64,000 nt of DNA, from contig NZ_CP092970.1 of assembly GCF_027571405.1 (NCBI RefSeq), forward strand, positions 124,001 to 188,000, in the 5' to 3' direction. The DNA comes from Methylocystis parvus OBBP (GTDB lineage: Bacteria; Pseudomonadota; Alphaproteobacteria; Rhizobiales; Beijerinckiaceae). The notes below the pieces were generated by a model. It was not told the DNA's origin, made no database searches, and saw only the letters and a list, made by a program, of their open reading frames with translations. The position numbers and the translations under genes are program-made. Shown piece after piece: positions 1-8,088 of the stretch. The stretch's first letter is position 1. Each line of letters opens with the position of its first letter.

Positions 1-141
1 GCCTTCCGTCGACACCGTCCAGGTGCCGTTGGCGCGCTTGATGCCGGACGGCGAGATTTCCGTGACGCTGAAGACTGCGGCGTAAGCCGACGCGCTGAAC
101 GCTATGACGGCGGCGGCCGTGGTAAAAGCAGGCTTGATCAT
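1..141 (-). CDS. Exported protein, N-terminal part only (runs off window)
   Basis: Reading leftwards from an ATG at 139-141, 47 codons stay open to the window edge. The first 22 residues form a signal peptide (MIKP start, hydrophobic stretch, cleavage after SAYA). The mature part begins AVFSVTEISPSG. The family is not recognised. Only the N-terminus is present, so length and function cannot be judged. Confidence 0.6.
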   Translation of the reverse strand, partial: MIKPAFTTAAAVIAFSASAYAAVFSVTEISPSGIKRANGTWTVSTEG

Positions 142-231
142 CTGTTTCGCTCCCATAAATTGCGGCGCAACGGTCGAACCGTCGACCAAAGGGGGCTGGA
201 CTCGAAGAGATCCGGCCGTCACGCCTAATTA

Positions 232-477
232 TCACTTCCGCTCTTCAGTGTTTTGCGGACAGTTGCAGGCTGCATCGCAGGCCTTCTTATCTGCGTAAAC
301 CTGGTTGATATCGGAGCCATAGTGCATCTTCCTTTCTAAGAAGGAGTCTTCGCACTTCTCCACGCATTTGGCTTGCTTGTCTTCGTTGGCCTTGTGAACG
401 TCGCAAACTGCGTAAGCCGAGCTACTAATCATGACGACGGCGAATGCCGTCCCCGACACGATGGCGTATTTCCTCAT
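232..477 (-). CDS. Small cysteine-rich exported protein
   Basis: The 81-residue product has a clear signal peptide (MRKYAIVSG, hydrophobic core, cleavage after SSAYA). A short mature domain of about 58 residues follows, with seven cysteines spaced so that disulphide bonds in the periplasm are likely. The C-terminus is charged (NTEERK). No family is recognised. Signal peptide, cysteine pattern and a purine-rich stretch before the ATG support a real gene. Confidence 0.6.
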   Translation of the reverse strand: MRKYAIVSGTAFAVVMISSSAYAVCDVHKANEDKQAKCVEKCEDSFLERKMHYGSDINQVYADKKACDAACNCPQNTEERK

Positions 478-555
478 GTGGAAATTCCCCTTAATTTTCT
501 TTGCTAGGCGATTGAACCAACGCCCTAAGTGTCTCGCTGCCGAATAGCGCTCTTC

Positions 556-669
556 TTAGTCGCTAAACACCCAACGAGCCGCAAAATATGCGGCCACCCC
601 GATAACGATGATCGCGATCATGCCTACTGGTGTGGCGGCATAACTTGTGAGTTCTAGAATGGCGCCCAA
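556..669 (-). CDS. Putative 37-residue single-pass membrane microprotein (TTG start)
   Basis: A perfect AAGGAGG ribosome-binding sequence lies five bases before a TTG codon. The 37-codon frame encodes a short amphipathic head (GAILELTSY), one transmembrane helix (GMIAIIVIGVAAYFAA) and a short tail (RWVFSD). A stop codon upstream in frame excludes a longer protein. Supported by Shine-Dalgarno and helix alone; function unknown. Confidence 0.4.
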   Translation of the reverse strand: MGAILELTSYAATPVGMIAIIVIGVAAYFAARWVFSD

Positions 670-827
670 AACTTCCTCCTTCAGTTGCTTTTTGTCTTCG
701 AACCCTAAGCCGATAGTTCACTTCGCGATGTTAGATCGTATCGCAGGGTCGGTTTCGACGGCATGGCGGCATCGCGGCCGCCTTCGGACCGTCACCGAAA
801 GCGCCGTCTCGGCGGGCGAAACGCCCC

Positions 828-1120
828 TCAATGCTTGTTGGTCGTGAACAGAACACTTGCCGCGAGCACGCGTTGAATCTCGGCGAAAACTTGCTCGCCG
901 TAGTCATTCACGAAATCACGGATCACCTAGTTCGCAGCGACGATGTCGACGCTTGCATTAGGCTGCCTCCAAAGGCGAGGGCGTCGCTCTGGATCAGCTC
1001 AACGCGTCCGGCGATCGACGATTTTGTCGAGGTCGCGACATTAGGACAAATCACGGCAAGAAATCCTTCTTCTTCGCCGATGTGGCCGGTGAGCAGGTTT
1101 GATTCATTCGAGGACGACAT
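828..1120 (-). pseudogene. Possible frameshifted small gene
   Basis: The frame from an ATG at 1120 (MSSSNES) looks coding until about position 930. It then ends, while a second frame continues the protein-like text (DFVNDYGEQVFAEIQRVL) to a stop at 828. One indel would join the two. No family is recognised. The rest of 670-1376 shows nothing convincing. Confidence 0.25.
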
Positions 1121-1376
1121 GCGCGTCTCTTCTCCCATTCGGTTTTCGCCGCATTCGAGCGGCGCTAACACGCCCGAACCGCCGACGGATCCGGCTTCGT
1201 CCGTTACGTTTTCACCCTATCATCCAATCATCCTATGTTTAATTGCTGAGGCATGTCAAGGTTCAGTGGATAAACCTCGCCCTCACCCGATTTTTGATGA
1301 TAAAAGAACCCAGTCCGAGAGATGGTCGCCATCCCCTGGCGTCCGGGAGCCCCGTTAACTTCATGCTTTTGCTGCT

Positions 1377-2138
1377 ATGAAACCGACCAGGCCCACCACG
1401 CTTTCGCAGGTGCCCCGGCGCTCGCTCGTTGATTCGACCATCGACTTGATCCGCGCTCAAATTGAGGGCGGCGTCTGGCAGGTTGGTGAGAAAATTCCGA
1501 AGGAGGATGTGCTAGCGGAGAGGCTTCGTGTCGGTCGAAACACCGTCCGCGAAGCTATTCGCGCCCTCTCTTACACCCAACTACTCGAAGTCCGTCAGGG
1601 CGATGGGACCTATGTCCGATCGAATATCGAGCCTGCGGAAATCATGCGTCATATCAGAGGAGCTAGCCTACGGGAGCATTTCGAACTACGCGCCATGTTC
1701 GAAACGAACTCTGCCCGGTTGGCTGCGCATCACCGTTCGGAGGAGGATATAGCGCTGTTGAGGCTTCTGCTAAAGCAGCGCGGTGAGGAGCAGGATCACA
1801 CGGATCGGGCAACATTCGTAGACGCCGACATCGAATTTCACGGGGCGATTGCGCGCATGTCTAGCAACGCTGTTCTTGCCGAACTCTATCGGTACTTTTC
1901 CCCCACGATGCGCGCCTATATGCTGTTTGCGCTGAGCCAACGCGATCTGCCGATGCCAAGCTTGGACCTCCACGAAGCTATCGTCGATGCAATCGCTCGC
2001 GGGGACGCAGAAGCCGCCGAGACGGCTCGTCGCGCTCTCTCGACGCCTTTGATCATAGCGCTCGAAAGCAAGGATCGCTCAATGAAATACCTGTCGATGG
2101 ACTGGAAGCCGAGTGTGTCACGGCGCACGAAATTGTAA
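1377..2138 (+). CDS. GntR-family transcriptional regulator, FadR-like subfamily
   Basis: The 253-residue length is usual for this family. Residues about 15-80 form the winged helix-turn-helix, with the signature region GEKIPKEDVLAERLRVGRNT, VREAIRALS and the wing GDGTYV. Residues about 95-235 form an all-helical FCD-type effector domain (DIEFHGAIARMS, LHEAIVDAIARGD) that normally binds a small acid, often with a metal held by Asp/His residues. The ligand cannot be predicted. No partner operon follows; decayed fragments begin just downstream. Confidence 0.85.
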   Translation: MKPTRPTTLSQVPRRSLVDSTIDLIRAQIEGGVWQVGEKIPKEDVLAERLRVGRNTVREAIRALSYTQLLEVRQGDGTYVRSNIEPAEIMRHIRGASLREHFELRAMFETNSARLAAHHRSEEDIALLRLLLKQRGEEQDHTDRATFVDADIEFHGAIARMSSNAVLAELYRYFSPTMRAYMLFALSQRDLPMPSLDLHEAIVDAIARGDAEAAETARRALSTPLIIALESKDRSMKYLSMDWKPSVSRRTKL

Positions 2139-2307
2139 GAACGCGTGGTTCACGCACTTTGCTGCAGTTAATTTGGATCTTCCTCACTTCCTGTTGCAAA
2201 GGTCACTACACAGGAAGCAGGCGCGCGCGGAGGAGTTCTGGCCCCGCTCGACCCTACATCGTTCATTTGAGCGCTTTCAAACGATTAATTTGTCCTTCCG
2301 TCTGGCC

Positions 2308-2493
2308 GTTGCGCTCTGCTCGACCGTGATTCGTTATCGCGGCAAGGGCGTGCTGCGCGACGTCGGCAAGGCCCTCGGTCTTCCAGAGAGCCTGACCAAG
2401 ACCTTATCGTCACAGGTCTGGGGCCGGACGGAAGGCGTCGAGGCGAAGCATGCCGAAAGCCTCAACCTCAACATGGCTGACCGCCGGCTGCGT
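2308..2493 (+). pseudogene. Fragment of error-prone DNA polymerase DnaE2 (ImuC)
   Basis: The frame reads ALCSTVIRYRGKGVLRDVGK, then ALGLPESLTKTLSSQVWG and ESLNLNMADRRLRLA. This matches an internal stretch of DnaE2, the catalytic subunit of the ImuA-ImuB-DnaE2 mutasome. Only about 60 of roughly 1,050 residues remain. It runs straight into a different gene fragment in the same open frame, a rearrangement scar rather than a functional gene. Confidence 0.6.
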
Positions 2494-2670
2494 CTCGCCT
2501 GGGTGACCACGGGGAGGTTTCTGGAGGCGTTCGGGCTCGCGTCGCTGCGCGACCTCCCCGAAATCGAGCGTGTCCAAGACGAGGGCGCGATCGAGGCCGA
2601 CGCGCTTCTGGATCGTGCGTGGGACACAGGCGATTCGGACCTTACAGACGGAGAGAGCGAGTTCGATAAG
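2494..2670 (+). pseudogene. Fragment resembling the C-terminus of ScpB
   Basis: Immediately after the DnaE2 fragment, and in frame with it, the text WVTTGRFLEAFGLASLRDLP, then EIERVQDEG, resembles the C-terminal winged-helix region of ScpB. ScpB is the kleisin partner of the SMC-ScpA condensin. The start and most of the protein are missing. The fusion is assumed non-functional. Confidence 0.45.
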
Positions 2671-2835
2671 GTCGAAGATTTGTGTCCGGCTACCGCGACA
2701 GACGATACAGATTAGCCTCGGGCGATCTGTTTTTTGACTGGCGCGGCTTTCCCCCGGTCGGGGCGACCTGGCGCCTCACGCAAAAAGCCTTTATCTGCGA
2801 TGCGCAGAAACATTATCGTCCAAGAGTAATCTCCC

Positions 2836-2997
2836 GTGTTCCTTTTAATTGCCACGACGCACAGGCCTGCGACGGATCTCGGCTTCCTGCTGATGAAACA
2901 TCCCGAACGCGTTCATGAGACGCCGCTCGCGTTCGGGCGCGCCGTCGCATTTCTTCCGCAGGCGGACGAGGACCGTTGCGAGGCGGCGCTGGCGTCG
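2836..2997 (+). pseudogene. Fragment of Hen1-type RNA 3'-end methyltransferase, N-terminal region
   Basis: From a GTG at 2836 the product begins FLLIATTHRPATDLGFLL, then MKHPERVHETPLAFGRAVAF and EDRCEAALAS. This is the usual N-terminus of bacterial Hen1, which with Pnkp repairs and 2'-O-methylates cleaved RNA. The similarity stops at about 2997. The catalytic methyltransferase half is absent, and so is pnkp. Confidence 0.5.
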
Positions 2998-3169
2998 AGA
3001 AAGGCGACGACTGTCGCCGTTTCGTTCATTCCAGACCGAGGTTTTGATCGTGCTCGGCGAGTTCCGCCAGCGCTGCGTGGCGCCTGGCGCGATTATCGGC
3101 CTTGTAGGCGAGCACGTCCTGCAGGGGAAGGCGCCGCTGATTTCCGACCATGCGCGCCGGGAGGATCGG

Positions 3170-3440
3170 CGCGCGCGCCAGCGGCCGCGAAAGGCCATGG
3201 GCGAACTCTGTACGGCCACACCGTCCGATTTGGCGCGCCGGGCGAGGTTATGGCCGTCGGCGAAGGCGTTGGGACCGTGTTGTCGCTTCGTTCCGGCCCT
3301 TCCACCATGCCGACGGCTGCAGCGCTTTCGGCGGCGAATCTTCGCCATGCGCATTCCGAACGGCCTGAGCCGCCTTTACATCGCGCAAGACAAGGACCCG
3401 GCCGGAGAGCGCGCGGCGAGGGCGCTCGCCGAGAGGTACC
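3170..3440 (+). pseudogene. Frameshifted fragment of a plasmid toprim-domain protein
   Basis: One frame reads GHTVRFGAPGEVMAVGEGVG, then TVLSLRSG and PTAAALSAANL. A second frame continues RLYIAQDKDPAGERAARALA. Together they match the toprim core of plasmid primase/helicase-like proteins (catalytic Glu in GEG, acidic pair in DKDPAG). The frame change near 3350 and the missing ends make it a relic. Confidence 0.5.
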
Positions 3441-3533
3441 GGTACGTCTTTAATGATGGTTGCCGACGGGTCGCGATGGTACTGATGATTTTGAGATAGC
3501 AGCGCTTTGAAGATAGAAGGTTCATGCAGACCG

Positions 3534-3962
3534 ATGAAAATCTGGATGCTCGTCATAGGCTCTTTTGTTCTCACGCTGACCGCAGCGCGGCTTGCACTCG
3601 TAAATTCCGCTGAATCCCCGCTGCGATGGTGGTTTTTCTGGGTTGGTATTGCTGCCGCGACCGCCGGAAGCACTGGCGTCTTTTTCAGCGGAATTGGCCA
3701 AATATTCCGACACCTGCTGAGATTGGCGATTGCTGGCATTCTGCTTTGGGCGCTCGAAAAGGCCGGGCTCTCGAACAGCCGTTTGGCCAGACTGCTACAA
3801 TGGGCGGGCCTAACACATGATCCGAATGGCGATAGAGGGGTCGTGCCGGATTTCTCGCGCAAACAAGAAATGCTGATGCTGACCGGGTGGCTGGCGGTTT
3901 CGATCGGCGCGGCATTTATTTTTGCATCCCGTTCGGGTCTTCGATCAGGCGCTATTCCATGA
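3534..3962 (+). CDS. Uncharacterised inner-membrane protein
   Basis: The ATG at 3534 (MKIWMLVIGSF) begins directly with a transmembrane helix, so it is preferred to the ATG at 3507. About four hydrophobic segments are visible (near residues 3-20, 33-50, 58-75 and 115-133), separated by a short charged loop (HDPNGDRGVV). No family is recognised. It starts a run of plus-strand genes for exported proteins. Confidence 0.5.
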   Translation: MKIWMLVIGSFVLTLTAARLALVNSAESPLRWWFFWVGIAAATAGSTGVFFSGIGQIFRHLLRLAIAGILLWALEKAGLSNSRLARLLQWAGLTHDPNGDRGVVPDFSRKQEMLMLTGWLAVSIGAAFIFASRSGLRSGAIP

Positions 3963-4029
3963 GCGACAGGCATCACTTCGTTGCGGTGGAACCGAGTAGC
4001 GACCTTGGCGCCAGCGAGGCCTCCCACAG

Positions 4030-4536
4030 ATGTTTGGCTTTGATCTGACGCATCTTGTCCTAGCCTTGACTCTGACCTTGGTCATTTCGGTCGCTGATGC
4101 CGCGCGGGCGCGATCGCAGGGTCGAGACGCCGATCTCGAGCAGGTCGTCGAGTATGGTGCCACCATCGCCAACGCTGACGGGATAAGCAGCCGTCAAGGG
4201 CGCCCCTTCCGTGAGTTTCCGCAGGGCTTCCAGGGCCGTTGGGCACATGTCGCCGCCGATTGCCGGGCCAGTGGATTCTCCGCGATCCTCTCCTCCGCGA
4301 TCCTGTCGATCGACGCCAACGGCTTGCGCCAGGGGGAAGGCGCATTTGCCGTCACCAGCATCATTCAGGTGCGCGACAATCCCCGGCAGATTTCAGTGAG
4401 CGCGCATATATCCAACGGCGAAAGAGAATGGGATTCGCTGGAGCAGTTCACTCTGTCGAACGACGGGCAGGTCATCGAATGGCTACGCCTCGAGCCCGCG
4501 TCTGGACCGGCGATACGGCTTTATCGTTGTAAGTGA
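4030..4536 (+). CDS. Exported protein, paralogue of the 12210-13001 gene product
   Basis: A signal peptide (LVLALTLTLVISVADA) is followed by a domain of about 110 residues. That domain matches the C-terminal half of the product at 12210-13001: FQGRWAHVAADC against YRGKWAYSAHNC, ILSIDANGLRQGEG against LVIDSEGLHQAEG, and both end RLYRC/RLFRC plus a basic residue. Two conserved cysteines bracket the domain. It is probably periplasmic. Function is unknown. Confidence 0.65.
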   Translation: MFGFDLTHLVLALTLTLVISVADAARARSQGRDADLEQVVEYGATIANADGISSRQGRPFREFPQGFQGRWAHVAADCRASGFSAILSSAILSIDANGLRQGEGAFAVTSIIQVRDNPRQISVSAHISNGEREWDSLEQFTLSNDGQVIEWLRLEPASGPAIRLYRCK

Positions 4537-4681
4537 GAGGGGCCGTCCATCCGACCTAGCCGGCCGAGGTCGATCAATCTGGCGCGCTTCTGATGACATT
4601 CCGACGCCAGACGAGCCACGCGCCCCAGCTCGCAATGTAATCTGCGGAATGTTCTGGGAGGCTAGACTCGAGACGTTCCGC

Positions 4682-5179
4682 ATGAAAATCTATCTTGCAG
4701 CGAGCCTTGTGCTGGCGTTCGGCATTTTCGATACCGCCCAAGCGCAATCGTGTCGGCAAGGTTTTTCCAAACAGGCCCGATCCGTGCGCGTTGCCAGCGC
4801 GAGCGCGCTGGCAACGGCGGATGACGGCAACGGTGCGCCTAGCGGGCTGAGCGCGACCTTCGCCGCATGCATGGCGCGCGCCGGGTCGCAGAACATTGCT
4901 AGTATCGAATGCCTTACCGCTGAACGTAGCCGTCAGGATAGGCGCTTGAATAAGGTCTATCAGGAGCTAATCGGGAACCTGCAGGGTGATCGCCGCGGTC
5001 GGATGGTGGAGGCGCAGCGGGCGTGGCTTCAACTGCAGCAGAAGGACGGCGCATTCGAAGCGTCGATCTTCGACGAACTCGGGCCGATGGGCAATCAGCA
5101 ACAGGTCGAGAACGAGGCGCGCGCTGTCAGCCAACGTGCCGATCTGCTCGAACAATACCTCGCGTTTAGCAAGCCCTGA
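4682..5179 (+). CDS. LprI/DUF1311-family periplasmic protein
   Basis: The ATG at 4682 (MKIYLAASLVLAFGIFDTAQA) gives a signal peptide, so the upstream ATG at 4649 is rejected. The mature part holds the DUF1311 pattern: cysteine-bounded CMARAGSQNIASIEC, then a helical segment with RLNKVYQELIGNL and EAQRAWLQLQQKD. Some members inhibit C-type lysozyme; others are of unknown role. A second likely member lies at 21392-21817. Confidence 0.7.
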   Translation: MKIYLAASLVLAFGIFDTAQAQSCRQGFSKQARSVRVASASALATADDGNGAPSGLSATFAACMARAGSQNIASIECLTAERSRQDRRLNKVYQELIGNLQGDRRGRMVEAQRAWLQLQQKDGAFEASIFDELGPMGNQQQVENEARAVSQRADLLEQYLAFSKP

Positions 5180-5235
5180 CCGCATCGCCATCTTTATCAG
5201 AGCATAACCGACACATCGCCAGCCGGACGGCGTAC

Positions 5236-5412
5236 CGGTGCTTCGCGCCTTCTTGCCCGTCGTTGCAACAACCGTGAGGTCGGATTCGGCCATGTCGAGC
5301 GAGCTTCCATGCTTTGGCGTGTAATGCCATTCGAAGCGCTCGATCAACCGTCGGGCCTCAGCAGCGGGAAAGGCGGCGTAGAGCGAGGCAGCCGGGGCTC
5401 GCTCCGAGGCCG
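5236..5412 (-). pseudogene. IS630-family transposase remnant
   Basis: The minus strand reads EARRLIERFEWHYTPKHGSS, then LDMAESDL. This is the C-terminal DDE-domain block of IS630-type transposases around the last catalytic Glu (MAES). Upstream and downstream parts are missing. It occupies most of the gap between 5180 and 5549. Confidence 0.55.
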
Positions 5413-5549
5413 GATACGTTGACGCAGACCCATCAGAAGGCGCTCACGATAAAACTGCTTGCAGACGGGGCGGGCCATAGGTTTTTGAGCGTGCGCCAGA
5501 TCCGAGTTGTCGCAGCGCCGAAAGAGGCCACTTAGTCAGTTGCGCAGTG

Positions 5550-6377
5550 TTATGATTTTCGTTTGGCAATGCATTGCCGCAGCTTTCCACGCGCGGACAG
5601 ACCGTTGTGAAAGCCTATCGCCTGCACTTCCTGTCCATCGACTTCCAGCTTGAAAGACTGATGATCGCTGATGTTATTCAGGAGCGCATCAGCCGATGGG
5701 ACTGCAAGAGCGACGACACCCAGGCCACTAACCCGTGTCTCGGTATAGTTATAGGCTCGAACGGTCTGGATGCTACTGTTCTTCGGATCGTTGTTAACCA
5801 CCTGTCTGAGTGTCACGCTGATCCAGCGGACGTTCTCTGGTTGTGGTATGTTGGGTCCCCAGAAGGTCAGCAACGCGCCGCGGTAGTTGCCGCCAGGTCC
5901 AGAGAGCCGGATGAAACCAGCCATGTTCATATAGAGCGCGGCGCAGTACTCGCCGGAGGCTGCACTGTTTGTGTCCTGGAAGAAGTCCCACTTTCCACGA
6001 ATGATCGGCCCCATCTCGGGATCTCGCTTCATTCTTTCGATTTCGTCCGTGGCTGCACCGTGCAGCGCAAACACGGCGCCCGCCGCGAGATCCATTCTGA
6101 TGTCCATCGGATCGCGCGGAGGCGGACCTGATGGACGACCACCATTTCGACTTTCCTCGCGCTGATTGGCATAATTTTCAGCCGCTTCGCGAGCCATTTC
6201 CTGATTCTGATCGAAGACGGCCTGATTCTGGGCGCATATGTTGGGCAAGTCCGAGCATGCCGACGCAGGGTTTGCCAAGCCGAAACCGGTCAATGCCGCG
6301 AGAACCAGGGCGGCTGATTTTAATAGATGAGTCTTCCGACCAAGACTCGCCTGATCCTGAAGCCTGTAGCTGAGCAT
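5550..6377 (-). CDS. Exported protein, paralogue of the 23299-24066 gene product
   Basis: A signal peptide ends at NPASA, after a possibly over-long N-terminus; a later start near GRKTHLLKS is possible. A low-complexity Asn/Gln/Pro segment follows (residues about 55-95), then a globular C-terminal domain. That domain shares GALLTFWG, VPSADALL, VDGQEVQAIGFHNG and a terminal C-basic motif with the 23299-24066 product (GTLLAYFG, VPSTQALL, MGGQEV). Probably periplasmic. Function is unknown. Confidence 0.65.
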   Translation of the reverse strand: MLSYRLQDQASLGRKTHLLKSAALVLAALTGFGLANPASACSDLPNICAQNQAVFDQNQEMAREAAENYANQREESRNGGRPSGPPPRDPMDIRMDLAAGAVFALHGAATDEIERMKRDPEMGPIIRGKWDFFQDTNSAASGEYCAALYMNMAGFIRLSGPGGNYRGALLTFWGPNIPQPENVRWISVTLRQVVNNDPKNSSIQTVRAYNYTETRVSGLGVVALAVPSADALLNNISDHQSFKLEVDGQEVQAIGFHNGLSARGKLRQCIAKRKS

Positions 6378-6597
6378 CCTGAATGACTCCGGGCGCGGTG
6401 ATCAGGCTCGGATACTGCCATACAACCGGGCCGTCCGACACAAACCAAGTGTACTGGTGCGCTTTCCGGGCGACAAGGCCACCCCCCTAACAACAAGTGG
6501 GAATCGCGCTCTCGTTCAATTCCTCGCCGATCGCCGGAGCTCGGACATACCCTGCTCCCTCGAACAAAATGTTCCGTGATGGTTCTCGGTTGCGCTC

Positions 6598-6675
6598 AGC
6601 ATTGACGATCTCGGCAATATCATCTGCCCTGACGGCAAGCCGCTCCCGCCCGGCATCCATCCTAATGGGCCAATG
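6598..6675 (+). pseudogene. Remnant of a secreted-protein 3' end, first copy
   Basis: The frame reads SIDDLGNIICPDGKPLPPG, then IHPNGP. It matches the segment at 9459-9602 (DDLGNIIGADGNPLPPG, AHPPSDG). Each copy precedes a DUF4189 gene, which suggests an ancestral two-gene unit that was duplicated. Nothing else is supported between 6378 and 6774. Confidence 0.35.
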
Positions 6676-6774
6676 AAACACCAGGCAAGGCCGACCCAGA
6701 GCCTTTTGCTCAAAGAAGAACCGGTACATCCCAGACGATTGCAGGAGGTATCGAATAGCAGGCAGGTTGAGCAG

Positions 6775-7155
6775 ATGAGACGTATTGCATTCATTCTGCT
6801 TGTCGGGCTTGTGGCCCAGAGCGCGCCAGCAGGCGCGCAGGAAAGCCGCTGGGGCGCCATTGCACTCGGGGGAAACGGTTTCGGCGCGACCCGAGGACGT
6901 CCGGACGAAGCTTCGGCGACTTCGGGCGCCCTGCGCCAGTGCGAAGAAAGCGGGGGCGCCGGCGAATGCCGTATCCGCCTGACCTATCGAAACCAGTGCG
7001 CCGCTTATGTGGCAGGCGAGGATCGGCAGGTCGGCGTCGCCTATGCGGGAACCATCAAGAAGGCAGGCAAATTGGCGCTGCGCAGTTGCTCCGAAGCGGC
7101 GAAGAACTGCCGCATCCATTATGCTGCTTGCAGCGTTTCGGGGACATTCAACTAA
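6775..7155 (+). CDS. DUF4189-family exported protein
   Basis: The start at 6775 (MRRIAFILLVGLVAQSAPAGAQ) gives a signal peptide. The mature domain of about 100 residues has the DUF4189 layout: WGAIALG, an EASATSGALRQC segment, a central C-R-I block, a hydrophobic GTIKKAGKLALRSCS stretch and a C-terminal NCRIHYAACS. Five cysteines suggest a disulphide-stabilised fold. Function is unknown. A broken paralogue lies at 9649-10177. Confidence 0.7.
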   Translation: MRRIAFILLVGLVAQSAPAGAQESRWGAIALGGNGFGATRGRPDEASATSGALRQCEESGGAGECRIRLTYRNQCAAYVAGEDRQVGVAYAGTIKKAGKLALRSCSEAAKNCRIHYAACSVSGTFN

Positions 7156-7170
7156 GACCGATGTGCGGCG

Positions 7171-7194
7171 GGCCGCTCGGGCGGCCTCGTTTTT
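7171..7194 (+). terminator. Intrinsic terminator
   Basis: GGCCGC and GCGGCC arms around a TCGG loop are followed by TCG and five T residues. It lies 15 bases after the DUF4189 stop and before the next gene's start at 7208, so it probably separates two transcripts. Confidence 0.65.
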
Positions 7195-7207
7195 CACGAG
7201 ACAGACA

Positions 7208-7840
7208 ATGAGCTTGGTGCTGTTCCCGATCATCCTTTACAAAGATGCAGCGAATGCCGGAATCTGCGAACCCGTCGGCCTGTTCGTGTACTATGTAAAC
7301 ACTCTGCTTCGCGGAGACGTCCCGGCCGAAGACCTTCCTGGGGCCTTTCTCGATCTATATGCGTTGGATTTTTACGAAAAGCAGGTGAACAATGGCGGCC
7401 ACAGCCAGTTCATCGGAAATTCGGGTGCACGGTTGCAAGCCAATCTGGAGCACGCCCTTCGCGGAGCCCAAATGCTCGGCGTGGAAGAATTGGTGCAGTT
7501 GTTGAGCGAATGCTGGGACTGGTGCGAAGCCAATCCCGCTGAGCGGGATAGGCAGGACGGATGGCGCAATCGAGCCGCCACTCTAGACGCCCTGGATGAG
7601 CGCCTCTACGCCTTAGAGTATGACGACATCGCCTATGCCTCCTTTGTCGCAGAGCAGCCTGAAAGGGTGCAAACCTGGATCAAAGCTGCAACGGGGGCGA
7701 CGGATTTTCGGGCGCGCAGCAAATATTATCTGGCTGCGGGCGCGTGGCTGCTAAAACAGCCAACTACGGAGCTATTGGCCAGCAGCGATGTAGATGCGGC
7801 TCTTGAAAACGTCTTGAAGCAATACGCCCGGACTTCCTAG
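7208..7840 (+). CDS. DMP19/DUF4375-family protein
   Basis: The ATG at 7208 (MSLVLFPII) is preferred because upstream codons overlap the terminator and the preceding gene. Residues about 55-180 carry the family signature FYEKQVNNGGHSQFIGNSG, followed by an all-helical region (WDWCEANP, LDERLYALEYDDI). Gonococcal DMP19 mimics DNA and binds a repressor; most homologues are unstudied. There is no signal peptide, so it is cytoplasmic, unlike its neighbours. Confidence 0.65.
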   Translation: MSLVLFPIILYKDAANAGICEPVGLFVYYVNTLLRGDVPAEDLPGAFLDLYALDFYEKQVNNGGHSQFIGNSGARLQANLEHALRGAQMLGVEELVQLLSECWDWCEANPAERDRQDGWRNRAATLDALDERLYALEYDDIAYASFVAEQPERVQTWIKAATGATDFRARSKYYLAAGAWLLKQPTTELLASSDVDAALENVLKQYARTS

Positions 7841-8088
7841 CGGCGACCGCGTTTCTTCCCGGAGTTTGAAATCTCGTCGCACCATGCGCGATCGTCAGGC
7901 GGGGAGGGGTGGAGGAATTCAGGGGATTGGTTCGTCAAGCTCCGCCGGCGGCTTGGTCGCCGGCCTGATCGAGGATAGATGGTATCGCGCTCTCACCTTG
8001 ATTGATGTGGTGGAACGGCCCCGCCACCACAGCATCAGAGTGCTAAAACGTGGTCGTCTCGCAACGCCACAAAGTAGGGAGCCGTTCC

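Noticed and set aside
831..1358. Plus-strand frame of 175 codons
   Set aside because: It has no family signature or start signal. The minus strand in the same place reads more like protein, though broken.
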